The notes beneath the pieces are model-generated. The model was not told the origin of the DNA. It did no database searches and was given only the letters and a program-made list of their open reading frames with translations. Both the position numbers and the translations under genes were made by a program. From IMG/VR virus record IMGVR_UViG_3300048918_000472, positions 1 to 52,218 of that record: a stretch of DNA of 52,218 nucleotides. One strand, given 5' to 3'. Positions 1 to 8,826 of the stretch are shown here, one piece after another. Source of the DNA: a virus. How positions within the stretch are numbered: position 1 is the stretch's first letter; every line of letters starts with the position of its first letter.

Positions 1-213
1 TGTCATCGCTGGTAAACCAGTCGGTCCAGACGGGCCGCGATCTCGGCACGCTGACCGCGGCGCTGACGAAACGCACGGGAATTACGAAGCGCCGGGCCGC
101 ATTTATCGCTCGCGATCAGAATAATAAAGCGACCGCCGTCATGCAGCGCGCGCGGTGGCTCGAGATGGGAATTACACGCGCCCGCTGGCTACATTCGGCC
201 GGCGGTAAGGAGC
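1..213. repeat. Left copy of 213-bp terminal repeat
   Basis: Bases 1-213 equal bases 52006-52218 except A128 versus C52133. Because the repeat lies inside one continuous gene, it is best read as overlap of a circular or circularly permuted assembly rather than a physical terminal repeat. The single mismatch may be a population variant or a sequencing error. Confidence 0.95.
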
Positions 214-362
214 CGCGACCCGAGCACGTCGCCTTTTCCGGGCAGATTTACGACGTCGCCGCCGGTCACGACTTCAATAACGGTGAAGGCGTCGTATGGC
301 CCGGAACCGCGATAAACTGCCGCTGCGTGTCGCGCCCGCTTATACCTGGCGTCGACGACTAG
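1..362 (+). CDS. MuF-like minor head protein, C-terminal part (gene continues from the right end)
   Basis: This is the 3' part of a head morphogenesis protein; the 5' part is at 51576-52218. Joined across the ends the gene is 792 nt, 263 aa. The frame enters at base 3 and stops at 360-362. Near the C-terminus it reads PGTAINCRCVSRPL, the conserved cysteine end of the phage Mu gpF / SPP1 gp7 family, which sits in the procapsid next to the portal and helps head assembly or DNA ejection. The position directly after the portal gene fits. At base 128 the codon is AAA (Lys), while the same base in the right-end copy gives AAC (Asn). Confidence 0.85.
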   Translation, partial: SSLVNQSVQTGRDLGTLTAALTKRTGITKRRAAFIARDQNNKATAVMQRARWLEMGITRARWLHSAGGKEPRPEHVAFSGQIYDVAAGHDFNNGEGVVWPGTAINCRCVSRPLIPGVDD

Positions 363-418
363 CCGTTTCGACCCGTCTCGGTTATACCAACGCCGACTGA
401 TCGGCTCGCGGGGATATT

Positions 419-3400
419 ATGGCGCCTTCAACGTTCGTGGATATGGTGCGTGTCGCATCGGCCAGCGCGGGCACCGGCCCGCTCGTTCTCGGCCCTCCGG
501 TCACCGCATTCCAGGGCACGGACGCACTGATCGACGGGCACCAGTACAGCTATTCGATCCAGCAGGACGCCGACGACGCGTGGGAATATGGACAAGGCAT
601 CTGGAACGCGTCGACCGCTACGCTCGCGCGGGGCGTAATTAAATCGTCGATCGGTACGTCCCCGATCGGTCTGCGCGCCGGCACGCCGATCAGCATTACC
701 GTGCTGGCCGAAGATTTCGCCGCGACCGATCAGGCCGCGCTGGCTGCTGCCGTCGCATCCGCGCAGCAGAGTGCCGCTGACGCCGACGCTGACGTTGCCC
801 TGACCGCCGCCGATCGTGTCGCGACCGGTCAGGATCGGACCGCTGCCGGGAACAGCGCGACCGCCGCCGCTGGATCGGCCGGCGCTGCCGCTGCGAGCGC
901 GACCGCCGCGAATACCAGTGCCGTCGCCGCCGCCGGGTCGGCCACGACCGCTGCCGGTGCCGTCGCCGCGACCGCTGCCAGTGCGACCGCTGCCGCTGGA
1001 TCCGCCACAACTGCCAGTAACGCGGCGACAACCGCGACGAACGCCTCAAGCAGCGCCGGGACGTCCGCAACGAACGCCGCGACCAGCGCGACCGCGGCAG
1101 CTGGGTCGGCGATCAGTGCCGGAAATAGCGCCGCGTCCACCGCTGCCGATCGGGTACAGACCGGGCAGGATCGAACCGCCGCGGCGAGTAGCGCTACGGC
1201 GGCTGGCCTGTCCGAACTGAACGCCGGGAACAGCGCGACCGCCGCAGCTGGGTCCGCTACAACTGCCCAGAACCGTGCGACGGATGCCGCTAATTCGGCG
1301 GCGACAGCGACGACGAAGGCGACCGAAGCGTTCAATTCGGCTGTCGCCGCCGGCGGGCAGGCGAGTGCTGCTGCCGGGAGCGCTACGTCTGCTGCCGGTT
1401 CTCTAGCCGCCGTGGTAACCAGCGCCACCAACGCTGCGAACAGTGCGACTGCTGCCGCCGGATCCGCCACTACGGCGACCACCCAAGCGGGCATCGCGAC
1501 GACCCAGGCCACCAGCGCCGCCGGATCCGCCACTACGGCGACCACCCAAGCGGGCATCGCGACGTCGGCGGCAACGCGACCCGCCTGGTCGACTTTTGCG
1601 AGTTTAACGGTCCCCGCGCCAATAATCCTTATTCAGACCGCGGACACTCTCGCCGCCGGGTCAAGCACGGGCACGGCGTCGGCGCTCTACAAGCTCGACC
1701 CGGAGCAGACTGCGTACCCCGCCGCCCTGCAGGCGTATATCACCGCGTCGATTGCGCTCGGAACCGCGTCTGCGACAGCTTACGCCGCTGCCGATACGTT
1801 CATGGCGTTTTGGCGTCGGCAGTCGGCCAATGGCCGCTGGTTTACTCTCGCCGAGCCGGAACCTTGGAGCGGCCAGTTCGGTTGCCCTGGCGACGGCGCG
1901 GTCGACAGCCTGAACGTCGCGACCGGAACCGACGTATGGGCCAATATGCAGGCGTTTATCGATTACTGCGTGTATATCCAGCGGTGCCACGGTCGGATCG
2001 GCCCGGGATTGCATATCCTGTCGCGGGGGCTCCAGCACGGTTACGGCAATACGTTCGTCGGCGGATCGTTTACCGGTGCGGGACAGGCGTACTCGGGCGC
2101 AACGAATTTCCCCGGCACGACGCTCTATTGCACGACCGACGAAGACCCGGTTCTAAACATCTCTGGCGCGCGTGCTATTCTGTGGGAGAAGCTAACGTTC
2201 AAGGGCAAATATACCAAGTGGATGATCGATAACACTCTTGGCTATATGGCCTCGCCGATGGTGCTAGACGACCTTGATCCAGCGTCGTGGATTGCGAGCT
2301 ATTACCGCACGTCACAGGACGGGCAGTATAATCCGGCCGCGCTGGTGACGATCGACTGCTACGAAGGCACCAAGCCTGTCGCAACGGCTTATGCTAATAG
2401 TATTCCGTACGTCGTTCGTCGTTGTATCTACGCAAACGGAAATGTTTATGTATGTACGGTGGCGGGAACGTCTGCCGCAACGGGCGGCGGTCCGACCGGC
2501 ACGAGCTCGGCGTACGTCGATGGGACAGCGACTTTCCGGTATCTGGGTCCGGAAGATACCAGCAATCGGTCCCTGTACGTCGCCTACCGCGAGCCATACC
2601 GCCCGGCGTGGCTGATGAATCCGGCGTCTAGCTCATACGGGGTCTTGCGGGCCGGCAGTTTCGTGACGATTCGTGATGCTACTTTCGTCGGCAGTCCGTC
2701 CGGTTTCGTCTGTAAGCCCTGTAATAGCTCGTCTCAGGGCGATTTCATGGCGTTGGAACGGTGCAATTTCTACAACCTCCGGTACTGCATCAGCTTCGGC
2801 AACAACCAGATGCGCGGGTTCGCGGCGACCAATTGCCAGTTCGGCATTTATGATTGTCTCGTCACCAACAACACGCACGGGCAGCAGAGCGGGTCAATCA
2901 AGGGCGGCGTCATCAGCGGCTGCGCGGCGGGTTCTGGCGTCGACCTTATCCGCGTTGATAATAGCTACGCGCAGCCGCTCATTTTCATTGGGATGTATAC
3001 GGAAGTACAGCGTCGCATTGGGCTTGTTTCCTATAACGTTACGGGAGTTTCTGGCCCGATGTTTATTGGCCCAGCACTGGGTCTGGCGTTTATCCATGCG
3101 ACACGCGGACGTTATCCCGCAATGCTGTACTCACAGATGCCTAACGATACCAATACAAATTTTGCGGCGGCCAGCACGGGAAGCACTGGAACTGTATTTA
3201 CCGGCGGCGTTATTAACGTAGATAGCGTATTTACTAGTTTCGTCGAGGGTACGAGGTTCGACGGGACGCACATATATGCCTATGATCGCCCGTCATCCGG
3301 CGTAGCGAATCAATACCAAGCGATGTTCAATAACGCACTTGGCGGCGGGTTCGTTTCGCCCGGCCTTGAGTACCGGCATGTTACGCAAAATATCATATTC

Positions 3401-4159
3401 TATGCGTTCAACATCGATACGCTGTCCGGCGTTGCCGTTGTTAACACGGGGGGCGGCTACAAGTATTCTAGTCGACCCTGGTGCATCCCGGCCATGGTTA
3501 AATCGGTGCGCGCATTTTCGGGCACTAACTATGAGAGTATCACCGTTCCGCACCAGGACGCGATCGTCGTTAACAAGGGGTCCGGCAATACCTTGTCGTT
3601 CCCTAACGTTAGCGATCCTACCGAACTAACGATGGTGTTCCCAGGGGCATCGCAAGCTACGAACGCCGATCTTAACGGCTTCGGCCCGGGGTCGGTCATG
3701 ATGGACGGTAAGACTGGAACGGTCTGGGCCGTACGTTCTTTCGACGATACGACGGACACGCTCATTGCGGTCGCGCAGAATAACTATCGAACCATTGCGG
3801 GAGTTAAGAGTTTCGTCGTCCCGGTGACGACGAACACGGGCGCTATTTGCTACCGTCATGCTCGTCTGTACACGCCCGCTAACCCTATTTTCGGCGATTT
3901 CACCGCGGCCAGCGCAACGATCGCGAACGTTGGTAGCTCGACGGGCGTAGGTACTTCCATCGCTACGGACGTCGTGGCCGGCGATTACCTTATGTCCCCC
4001 CAGCAGCTTGATGCGGTTATGCCCGCAACTTCCAAGGTGGTTACTCCTACCAACGGGTCGCCAGGTTCGATTGTGATGAACCAAAATACTAACGCCGGGA
4101 AGGGTGCTGCACAGAAACGTCTCGCGTTCTTTTTCCGCCCCTGCCCCGCTAACGTTTAG
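419..4159 (+). CDS. Tailspike / tail fibre protein, 1246 aa
   Basis: Likely host-recognition protein, possibly with polysaccharide depolymerase activity. Residues 1-100 resemble the N-terminal attachment domain of many phage fibres (WEYGQGIWNASTATLARG, then ITVLAEDF). Residues about 105-390 are an Ala/Ser/Thr-rich repeat region with recurrent AAAGSATTA-like units and two copies of TAADRV.TGQDRTAA, which looks like a trimeric coiled stalk. From about residue 480 (GCPGDGAVDSLN...MQAFIDYC) it resembles the start of a pectate-lyase-type beta-helix tailspike. The C-terminal part is rich in G, S and T. No catalytic residues can be assigned by eye. Its place between the MuF-like gene and the prohead protease is unusual. 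Confidence 0.82.
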   Translation: MAPSTFVDMVRVASASAGTGPLVLGPPVTAFQGTDALIDGHQYSYSIQQDADDAWEYGQGIWNASTATLARGVIKSSIGTSPIGLRAGTPISITVLAEDFAATDQAALAAAVASAQQSAADADADVALTAADRVATGQDRTAAGNSATAAAGSAGAAAASATAANTSAVAAAGSATTAAGAVAATAASATAAAGSATTASNAATTATNASSSAGTSATNAATSATAAAGSAISAGNSAASTAADRVQTGQDRTAAASSATAAGLSELNAGNSATAAAGSATTAQNRATDAANSAATATTKATEAFNSAVAAGGQASAAAGSATSAAGSLAAVVTSATNAANSATAAAGSATTATTQAGIATTQATSAAGSATTATTQAGIATSAATRPAWSTFASLTVPAPIILIQTADTLAAGSSTGTASALYKLDPEQTAYPAALQAYITASIALGTASATAYAAADTFMAFWRRQSANGRWFTLAEPEPWSGQFGCPGDGAVDSLNVATGTDVWANMQAFIDYCVYIQRCHGRIGPGLHILSRGLQHGYGNTFVGGSFTGAGQAYSGATNFPGTTLYCTTDEDPVLNISGARAILWEKLTFKGKYTKWMIDNTLGYMASPMVLDDLDPASWIASYYRTSQDGQYNPAALVTIDCYEGTKPVATAYANSIPYVVRRCIYANGNVYVCTVAGTSAATGGGPTGTSSAYVDGTATFRYLGPEDTSNRSLYVAYREPYRPAWLMNPASSSYGVLRAGSFVTIRDATFVGSPSGFVCKPCNSSSQGDFMALERCNFYNLRYCISFGNNQMRGFAATNCQFGIYDCLVTNNTHGQQSGSIKGGVISGCAAGSGVDLIRVDNSYAQPLIFIGMYTEVQRRIGLVSYNVTGVSGPMFIGPALGLAFIHATRGRYPAMLYSQMPNDTNTNFAAASTGSTGTVFTGGVINVDSVFTSFVEGTRFDGTHIYAYDRPSSGVANQYQAMFNNALGGGFVSPGLEYRHVTQNIIFYAFNIDTLSGVAVVNTGGGYKYSSRPWCIPAMVKSVRAFSGTNYESITVPHQDAIVVNKGSGNTLSFPNVSDPTELTMVFPGASQATNADLNGFGPGSVMMDGKTGTVWAVRSFDDTTDTLIAVAQNNYRTIAGVKSFVVPVTTNTGAICYRHARLYTPANPIFGDFTAASATIANVGSSTGVGTSIATDVVAGDYLMSPQQLDAVMPATSKVVTPTNGSPGSIVMNQNTNAGKGAAQKRLAFFFRPCPANV
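1454..1564 (+). repeat. 48-bp direct repeat in the tailspike stalk
   Basis: Bases 1454-1501 and 1517-1564 are identical 48-mers, one period being 63 nt (21 codons). They encode an identical Ala/Thr-rich stalk segment (AAGSATTATTQAGIAT). Such exact repeats suggest recent duplication and potential for stalk length change by recombination. Confidence 0.9.
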
Positions 4160-4168
4160 GAGGCTCAT

Positions 4169-4330
4169 GTGTCCGTACTTTCGTACCTGCAGGCCCAGGT
4201 TGAAGAAGCCACCGACGACGAGTATCGCAGAAAATGCCAACAGGCATGCGATGATTATGCGGCGGCACTGGATAAAATAAATGCGGCTGAAGCGATTAAA
4301 AATAGCGTACCTGTAACTCCCTCTGTCTAA
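4169..4330 (+). CDS. Small predicted helical protein, 53 aa
   Basis: GTG start at 4169 follows a perfect AGGAGG (4158-4163), which overlaps the tailspike stop. The product begins VSVLSYLQAQVEEATDDEY and is charged and helix-prone with no recognised domain. An ATG two bases earlier gives a different, Arg/Pro-rich frame that looks non-coding, so the GTG frame was chosen. Position directly after the tailspike is compatible with a small accessory or chaperone for the spike, but no function can be assigned. Confidence 0.65.
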   Translation: MSVLSYLQAQVEEATDDEYRRKCQQACDDYAAALDKINAAEAIKNSVPVTPSV

Positions 4331-4343
4331 GGATATCCCCGCC

Positions 4344-4733
4344 ATGGGCACGCTTACCCAAGACGCCACAACCGCGCAGTCGCTGTTCGCCACTCTGCAG
4401 ACCGCCGCGAACGCGACGACCAGTACGTATCTAAAAAACGGCGTCACGGCGCTTGGCACGGCCATGGCGCCGGCTCTTTCGTCGCCCGGCTCGGTTACCC
4501 AGTCGATCGCCGACAACATCGGCACGAAAATGCGCGCGGTCGACGGGTACGCGCAGGCGTCGCTCAGCGATGACGCGCGAAACGCCGCGGCCGGTCTGCA
4601 CACGTTCCTCGCCCAGGCGTTCGTCGACCATTACGATTCGACGCTGGTGTTCGGGGAATCGGCTGGGTGGCCCGCGCCGTATAACGAGCCGCAGTCGGGC
4701 GGTAAGCACAAGCCGGCGCCGTCAGCCGGGTAG
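4344..4733 (+). CDS. Hypothetical protein, 129 aa
   Basis: Begins MGTLTQDATTAQSLFATLQT; mostly alanine-rich and predicted helical up to about residue 100, then a short Gly/Pro/Lys tail. No family was recognised. It lies between the small gene after the tailspike and a multi-span membrane protein, in the same orientation with short gaps, so it probably belongs to the same late transcript. Confidence 0.65.
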   Translation: MGTLTQDATTAQSLFATLQTAANATTSTYLKNGVTALGTAMAPALSSPGSVTQSIADNIGTKMRAVDGYAQASLSDDARNAAAGLHTFLAQAFVDHYDSTLVFGESAGWPAPYNEPQSGGKHKPAPSAG

Positions 4734-4736
4734 CAC

Positions 4737-5270
4737 GTGCAGGTCGTTCCGTTCCTCTTTTATATGGCATGTGCCGTCGGGGCCGCTATCGCATCGCGTG
4801 GCGGCCCTAAGCATTGGTATGGACGGACGCTCGTCGCGAACGTGCTGCTTTTCAACGGCGTTGGCGCATTGCTGCCGACCGACTTCGGGCCGGGGCTCAA
4901 CCTGCTGTCCGAATTCATGCTGTTCGAAGTCGCTGCGGTATCGTCGATCGTGGTCAACGGTCGGATGGCGATGTTTCTCGCACTTATGTTCATTTCGGTT
5001 ATTTCTATAACCGTTTCAACCAGTCAGGCGCTATCCCTTTGGCCGTTTGGAAACTATGAAGTGGTAGTCAACGTTCTGTTCCTCGCAGAGTGCGCGGTTC
5101 TCGGACGTCGGGGGATCGCCAATGTCATCGGGCGAGTTTACGATGTGGTGCGTAGTCGGAGTATTTTGCGGCACCCTATGGACGACGGTGCTGTTTCTGG
5201 TCATGGGGTGGTGGCCCCTGCGGCTCGAGGATCCGAACGACACGACGATAGCGCGAAACACTCCTTGTGA
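4737..5270 (+). CDS. Multi-span membrane protein, 177 aa
   Basis: GTG start at 4737, just after the previous stop. Four to five hydrophobic segments are visible: about residues 4-22 (FLFYMACAVGAAIAS), 32-46, 60-80, 82-103 (MFLALMFISVISITVS) and 108-125. The last 45 residues are polar and overlap another small membrane ORF in a second frame (from 5122), so the true functional end may be earlier. It sits before a TM/coiled-coil protein, so a part in host lysis (holin-like) is possible, but the span number is higher than usual for holins. Confidence 0.6.
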   Translation: MQVVPFLFYMACAVGAAIASRGGPKHWYGRTLVANVLLFNGVGALLPTDFGPGLNLLSEFMLFEVAAVSSIVVNGRMAMFLALMFISVISITVSTSQALSLWPFGNYEVVVNVLFLAECAVLGRRGIANVIGRVYDVVRSRSILRHPMDDGAVSGHGVVAPAARGSERHDDSAKHSL

Positions 5271-5283
5271 CGATAATGACTGA
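5122..5283 (+). CDS. Small single-span membrane protein, 53 aa, overlapping the upstream gene
   Basis: ATG at 5122 opens a frame reading MSSGEFTMWCVVGVFCGTLW, with one strong hydrophobic helix (residues 8-30, ending MGWWPL) followed by a polar tail rich in D, N and T. It overlaps the end of the 4737 gene by 149 bp and the start of the next gene by 8 bp. The hydrophobic pattern looks more protein-like than the overlapping frame there. It could be a small holin, antiholin or other lysis regulator; that is inference from topology and neighbours only. Confidence 0.5.
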   Translation: MSSGEFTMWCVVGVFCGTLWTTVLFLVMGWWPLRLEDPNDTTIARNTPCDDND

Positions 5284-5722
5284 CAGCGACACGCTCGCCC
5301 GGATCGCCGCTGGCTTCACGCCCGGCGCGGTCGGTATCTGGGTCGGCGTGCTCGGCGCGGCCGGGATGCTGTTCAAGCGCTGGATCGAAAATCGTAAGCT
5401 TACGATCGATGAGCGGCAGGCCAAGCGCGAGGGATTTTCCGCACAGGTCGAATTCCTGACCAAGGAAAATCGCCAGCTTCGTGAGGATTACGACGAATAC
5501 CGCTCGACCGCGGAAGATCGATACGATCGCTATCGCCGGCAGTGCGAGCAGGAAACCGAGCAACTGCGCGACCAGCTTCGGGCTATCCAGGACGATATGA
5601 TCGGGCTGAAGCGTAAATTCGACGCGCAAGCCGACGCGCTCGGACGTGCGGCGATAGGCGGCATGAACGCGCCGACGAGCAGTCATCGTTTTGGTGGCGT
5701 ATCGCACGAAGACGACGTATAA
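5276..5722 (+). CDS. TM plus coiled-coil protein, Rz-like inner spanin candidate, 148 aa
   Basis: One N-terminal hydrophobic segment (residues about 15-35, PGAVGIWVGVLGAAGMLF) is followed by a long charged coiled coil (about 40-125, with many E, R, Q and D) and a short polar tail. This is the layout of inner-membrane spanins (Rz), which with an outer-membrane partner fuse the envelope at lysis. No outer spanin was found next to it; the lipoprotein at 23608 is the only lipobox protein seen. ATG 5276 was chosen over GTG 5267; neither has a strong ribosome site. Confidence 0.55.
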   Translation: MTDSDTLARIAAGFTPGAVGIWVGVLGAAGMLFKRWIENRKLTIDERQAKREGFSAQVEFLTKENRQLREDYDEYRSTAEDRYDRYRRQCEQETEQLRDQLRAIQDDMIGLKRKFDAQADALGRAAIGGMNAPTSSHRFGGVSHEDDV

Positions 5723-5729
5723 CGTCGGT

Positions 5730-6977
5730 ATGTTGCTGATCGCCATGGACCGCGCGCCGACCGGGCGCCGTATCGATGCCCAAGGGTTCCTGCACGTCGA
5801 TTCCAGTAATATCAGCAAGGCGGCGGTCAATCCGTACCGCGGCAGCGAAATCCCCGGCTGGCGGACGCTCGGGCTTGATCCCGACCGTACGTATCGAATG
5901 CTGCGGCACCCGGACGAACTGGCGAAAGCGACCGCGACGTTTAATAAATTGCCGTTGCTATCCGAACACGTCCCGGTCGATTGCGATAATATCCCGGACG
6001 AATTGATTGTCGGCTCGACCGGCAGCAGCGCGGCGTTCGACGGCTCGTTCCTGACGAACGATCTGGTCGTCTGGAAGCGCGGCGCGATCGACGGCGTGCT
6101 GTCGAATCGCAAGCGCCAGCTGTCGTGCGCCTATCGCTACACGCCCGTTATGACCCCCGGTAATTATCAGGGATTGCAATACGACGGGATCATGTCACAA
6201 TTAGAGGGCAACCACGTGGCGCTCGTTATTGAGGGTCGGGCTGGTCCGGACGTTCTGGTCGGGGATGAAAATATGAAACTTACGAGCCGCGCGGCATTGA
6301 TGGTATCGGGAGCGGTGGCCGCAATGGTCCGTCCCCTACTCGCCGCCGACGCCAAGGTCGACCTGACCGACGCGTTCAAGGACGTGAACGCCGCGAGTCT
6401 GGCCATGGACGGCGCACCGGCCGCCCTCGCCGCTCGTGTCGGCGATCTGGTCAAACCGCATCTCGCCGCCGACAAGGCACTCGACGCCGACGCGCTGACC
6501 GCCGTCATCGTGTCCGTGCCGATCGTCGCGCAGGACGACGCGATCGAGGATCCGAAGCCGACCCCGCCCGCCCCGGCCCCGGCTCCCGTGCCGCCCGTTA
6601 CGCCAACCCCGGAGACGCCACCCGTGCCCAATCCTGCCCCCACCCCGGCCATGGACGAAAAGCGCGTGCAGGAAATGGTCGACGCGGCCCGTGCCGGTGC
6701 CCTGACCGAAGCGGCGGCGATCCGTACCGCCGAACGTGAAGTCGAACCGTTTATCGGCGAAGTCGCCGCAATGGACAGCGCCGCGGGCGTCTACAAACTC
6801 GCGCTCGACCACCTCAAGGTCGATCTGACCGGCGTGCCGGAATCGGCGTACGGCGCGGTTCTCCGCACCCAGCCGAAGCCGGGCACCGTCACGGTCGCGC
6901 AGGACCGCAATTACGTTCCGACGGGCGGCGGCAAGCTGGCCGGTATCGTCAAACTCGCGCCGATGGGGGTGATTTAA
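5730..6977 (+). CDS. DUF2213 prohead protease with scaffold-like tail, 415 aa
   Basis: Residues 1-190 match the DUF2213 family found before the major capsid gene in myoviruses (RIDAQGFLHVDSSNISKAAV, NPYRGSEIPGW, LLSEHVPVD, VVWKRGAIDGVLS, LEGNHVALVIEGRAG). The family is taken to be the maturation protease; the conserved H in SEHVP and S/G-rich following strand may be catalytic. Residues about 190-415 hold a Pro-rich linker and a charged helical section typical of scaffold. ATG 5730 was chosen; a GTG/TTG extension to 5691 overlaps the previous gene. Followed directly by the decoration-like and capsid genes. Confidence 0.85.
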   Translation: MLLIAMDRAPTGRRIDAQGFLHVDSSNISKAAVNPYRGSEIPGWRTLGLDPDRTYRMLRHPDELAKATATFNKLPLLSEHVPVDCDNIPDELIVGSTGSSAAFDGSFLTNDLVVWKRGAIDGVLSNRKRQLSCAYRYTPVMTPGNYQGLQYDGIMSQLEGNHVALVIEGRAGPDVLVGDENMKLTSRAALMVSGAVAAMVRPLLAADAKVDLTDAFKDVNAASLAMDGAPAALAARVGDLVKPHLAADKALDADALTAVIVSVPIVAQDDAIEDPKPTPPAPAPAPVPPVTPTPETPPVPNPAPTPAMDEKRVQEMVDAARAGALTEAAAIRTAEREVEPFIGEVAAMDSAAGVYKLALDHLKVDLTGVPESAYGAVLRTQPKPGTVTVAQDRNYVPTGGGKLAGIVKLAPMGVI

Positions 6978-6978
6978 T

Positions 6979-7674
6979 ATGGCCGGTTTTCAGGTTTCCG
7001 TCAGCGCCCAGATGGCGCCGGGTATCGAAGGCGGCTGGTCCGGCGCGAACCCGCATTTCACTTTGACCAACCCGGACGAAGGCATGTGGGTCGTCGGTTC
7101 GACCGGCGCGATCATCGGCCGTTTCGCCTGGGGCAACGTCGCCACGGGTCGTGTCACCAGTGCCCATCCGGGCGTTGCGGTCACGCGTATCGGTTTCGTC
7201 CATAAGGACCAGCCGGTCTATATCACCGGCCTCAATCTCGACTCGTCCATGACGCTGACCAGCGGTCAGATGATCGACCTGCTCGAGGATGGTCCGGTCT
7301 GGGCACGCTTCGCAGGCGGCGCGACGACGAACATGAAGGTCTACGCGAGCTATGCGGACGGTTCTTGCCGCGCGGCGATCACCGGCGCGGCCGCTACGGC
7401 GACCGGCGTAACCGTCACGACCACCAACGGCACGCCGAATCTGACCGCAGTCGCGGGCGGAACGCTCGTCCCCGGTCAGCTGATCAGCGGCACGAACATT
7501 CCCGCCGGCGCGTTCGTCGTCAGCGTCGGTTCGGGCACGGCGGTCATGTCGGCCAACGCGACCGGCTCGGCGAGCGGTACGGCGGTCACGCAGACGCTCG
7601 ATTACGAAACGGCCTGGACGGTCCGGTCAAACTGTCTGTCCGGCGAAGTCGCCAAAATCTCGGTTCGGGGGTAA
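6979..7674 (+). CDS. Capsid decoration / cement-like protein, 231 aa
   Basis: Placed between the DUF2213 protease and the DUF2184 capsid gene, where related phages encode an abundant structural protein. Residues 1-130 form a beta-rich core (GRFAWGNVATGRVTS, GFVHKDQPVYITGLN). Residues about 133-207 form a Thr/Gly-rich module with ISGTNIPAGAFVVSV, a motif of small Ig-like domains found in many phage structural proteins; a similar module occurs in the sheath protein. Role as head decoration is inferred from position. Confidence 0.7.
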   Translation: MAGFQVSVSAQMAPGIEGGWSGANPHFTLTNPDEGMWVVGSTGAIIGRFAWGNVATGRVTSAHPGVAVTRIGFVHKDQPVYITGLNLDSSMTLTSGQMIDLLEDGPVWARFAGGATTNMKVYASYADGSCRAAITGAAATATGVTVTTTNGTPNLTAVAGGTLVPGQLISGTNIPAGAFVVSVGSGTAVMSANATGSASGTAVTQTLDYETAWTVRSNCLSGEVAKISVRG

Positions 7675-7680
7675 CACACA

Positions 7681-8805
7681 ATGCGCGATCCTATCTTGCG
7701 GGCCGAACTGGCGGAACGCGGCGTTTTCTTTCCGCCCATGGCGATCATGGCGGAAGACGGCTACGACGCGTCGGGTACGTACAACGCCGGTAACGACCGC
7801 CTTCGCGCCTGGAAGCGCGACTGGCTGATCGCCGCCGACGCGAACCCCTCGCTCGTCAGCCCCGAACTGCGCTACGCGATGGACGCGCAGCCCGGCATGA
7901 TCACCACGCCGAACGCGGGCGTCCCGCTGCTCTTCACGTCGATCGTGGATCCGCAGGTCGTGCGCACCGTGTTCCAGGTGCTGAGCGCCGAAGACGTGTA
8001 CGGCGCCGCGGTCCAGAAAGGTTCGTGGGTCACGCAGGTCGATTATTTCCCGCTGGTCGAGCCGACCGGTCAGGTCGCCACGTACGGCGACTATTCCGAA
8101 AACGGCGCGGTCGACGTCAACGCGCAGTGGACGCCTCGCCAGCCCTATGGCTACCAGACGTTCAAGCGCTACGGCGAACAGCAGATGGCCCGCTGGGGCG
8201 CTGCCGGCCTGAACTATTCGGCCGAACTGGACGTCGCGCGAGCGATCAAGTTCAACCAGTTCCAGAACAATTCGTATTTCTTCGGCGTGACCGGTCTGGT
8301 CAATTACGGCTCGCTCAACGATCCGTCGCTTATCGCGGCGATCGCGCCGTACACCAAGGCAGCGGGCGGTACGGCATGGACCAACGCCACGGCCGACGAA
8401 GAGTACAACGATATCGCGCTCAAGCTTTACACCCAGCTGGTTACCCAGATGGGCGGTAACGTTCGCGCCGACACACCGATGACGCTGGCCTTGTCGACGC
8501 TGCGCGAGCCGCTGCTCGCTCGCAAGACGCAGTACGGCATGACCGTTCGCGAATATCTAATGTCGACGTTCCCGAACCTGCGTATCGTCACCGCGCCGCA
8601 GTTCTCGACGCAGGCCGGCGAGCTCGTTCAGCTGATCATCGGCAATTACGAGGGCGTCCAGACGGTCGTCCCCGCCTATACCGAAAAGCTTCGCGCGCAT
8701 GCGGTCGTCACCGAATCGTCGTCCTGGCGCCAGAAGCTTTCGGGCGGCACCTGGGGCGCGATCATCCGCCGGCCGATCGCTATCGCGCAGATGATCGGCA
8801 TTTAA
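7681..8805 (+). CDS. Major capsid protein, DUF2184 family, 374 aa
   Basis: Family features are clear: GVFFPPMAIMAEDGYDASGTYN near the start is of this type, then LLFTSIVDPQVVRTVFQVL, GSWVTQVDYFPLVEPTGQV and YSENGAVDVNAQWTPRQPYGYQTF, and a C-terminal domain with FPNLRIVTAPQF and VRRPIAI-type end. DUF2184 proteins are HK97-fold capsid subunits. Length is normal. The gene follows protease and decoration genes and precedes connector genes, the standard order. Confidence 0.9.
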   Translation: MRDPILRAELAERGVFFPPMAIMAEDGYDASGTYNAGNDRLRAWKRDWLIAADANPSLVSPELRYAMDAQPGMITTPNAGVPLLFTSIVDPQVVRTVFQVLSAEDVYGAAVQKGSWVTQVDYFPLVEPTGQVATYGDYSENGAVDVNAQWTPRQPYGYQTFKRYGEQQMARWGAAGLNYSAELDVARAIKFNQFQNNSYFFGVTGLVNYGSLNDPSLIAAIAPYTKAAGGTAWTNATADEEYNDIALKLYTQLVTQMGGNVRADTPMTLALSTLREPLLARKTQYGMTVREYLMSTFPNLRIVTAPQFSTQAGELVQLIIGNYEGVQTVVPAYTEKLRAHAVVTESSSWRQKLSGGTWGAIIRRPIAIAQMIGI

Positions 8806-8826
8806 TTCAGGACAGGAACCGAACCT

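Noticed and set aside
1-213. Physical direct terminal repeat
   Set aside because: The repeat lies in the middle of one continuous head gene and its two copies differ by a base; overlap of a circular or permuted assembly explains it better.
829-1557. 242-codon minus-strand frame rich in A and V opposite the tailspike stalk
   Set aside because: Mirror of the Ala/Thr repeat DNA; low complexity and no start signal. The Arg-rich frames over the same stretch are shadows too.
3626-4603. 325-codon minus-strand frame
   Set aside because: Antisense to the tailspike end and the two following plus genes, with biased composition and no recognisable motif.
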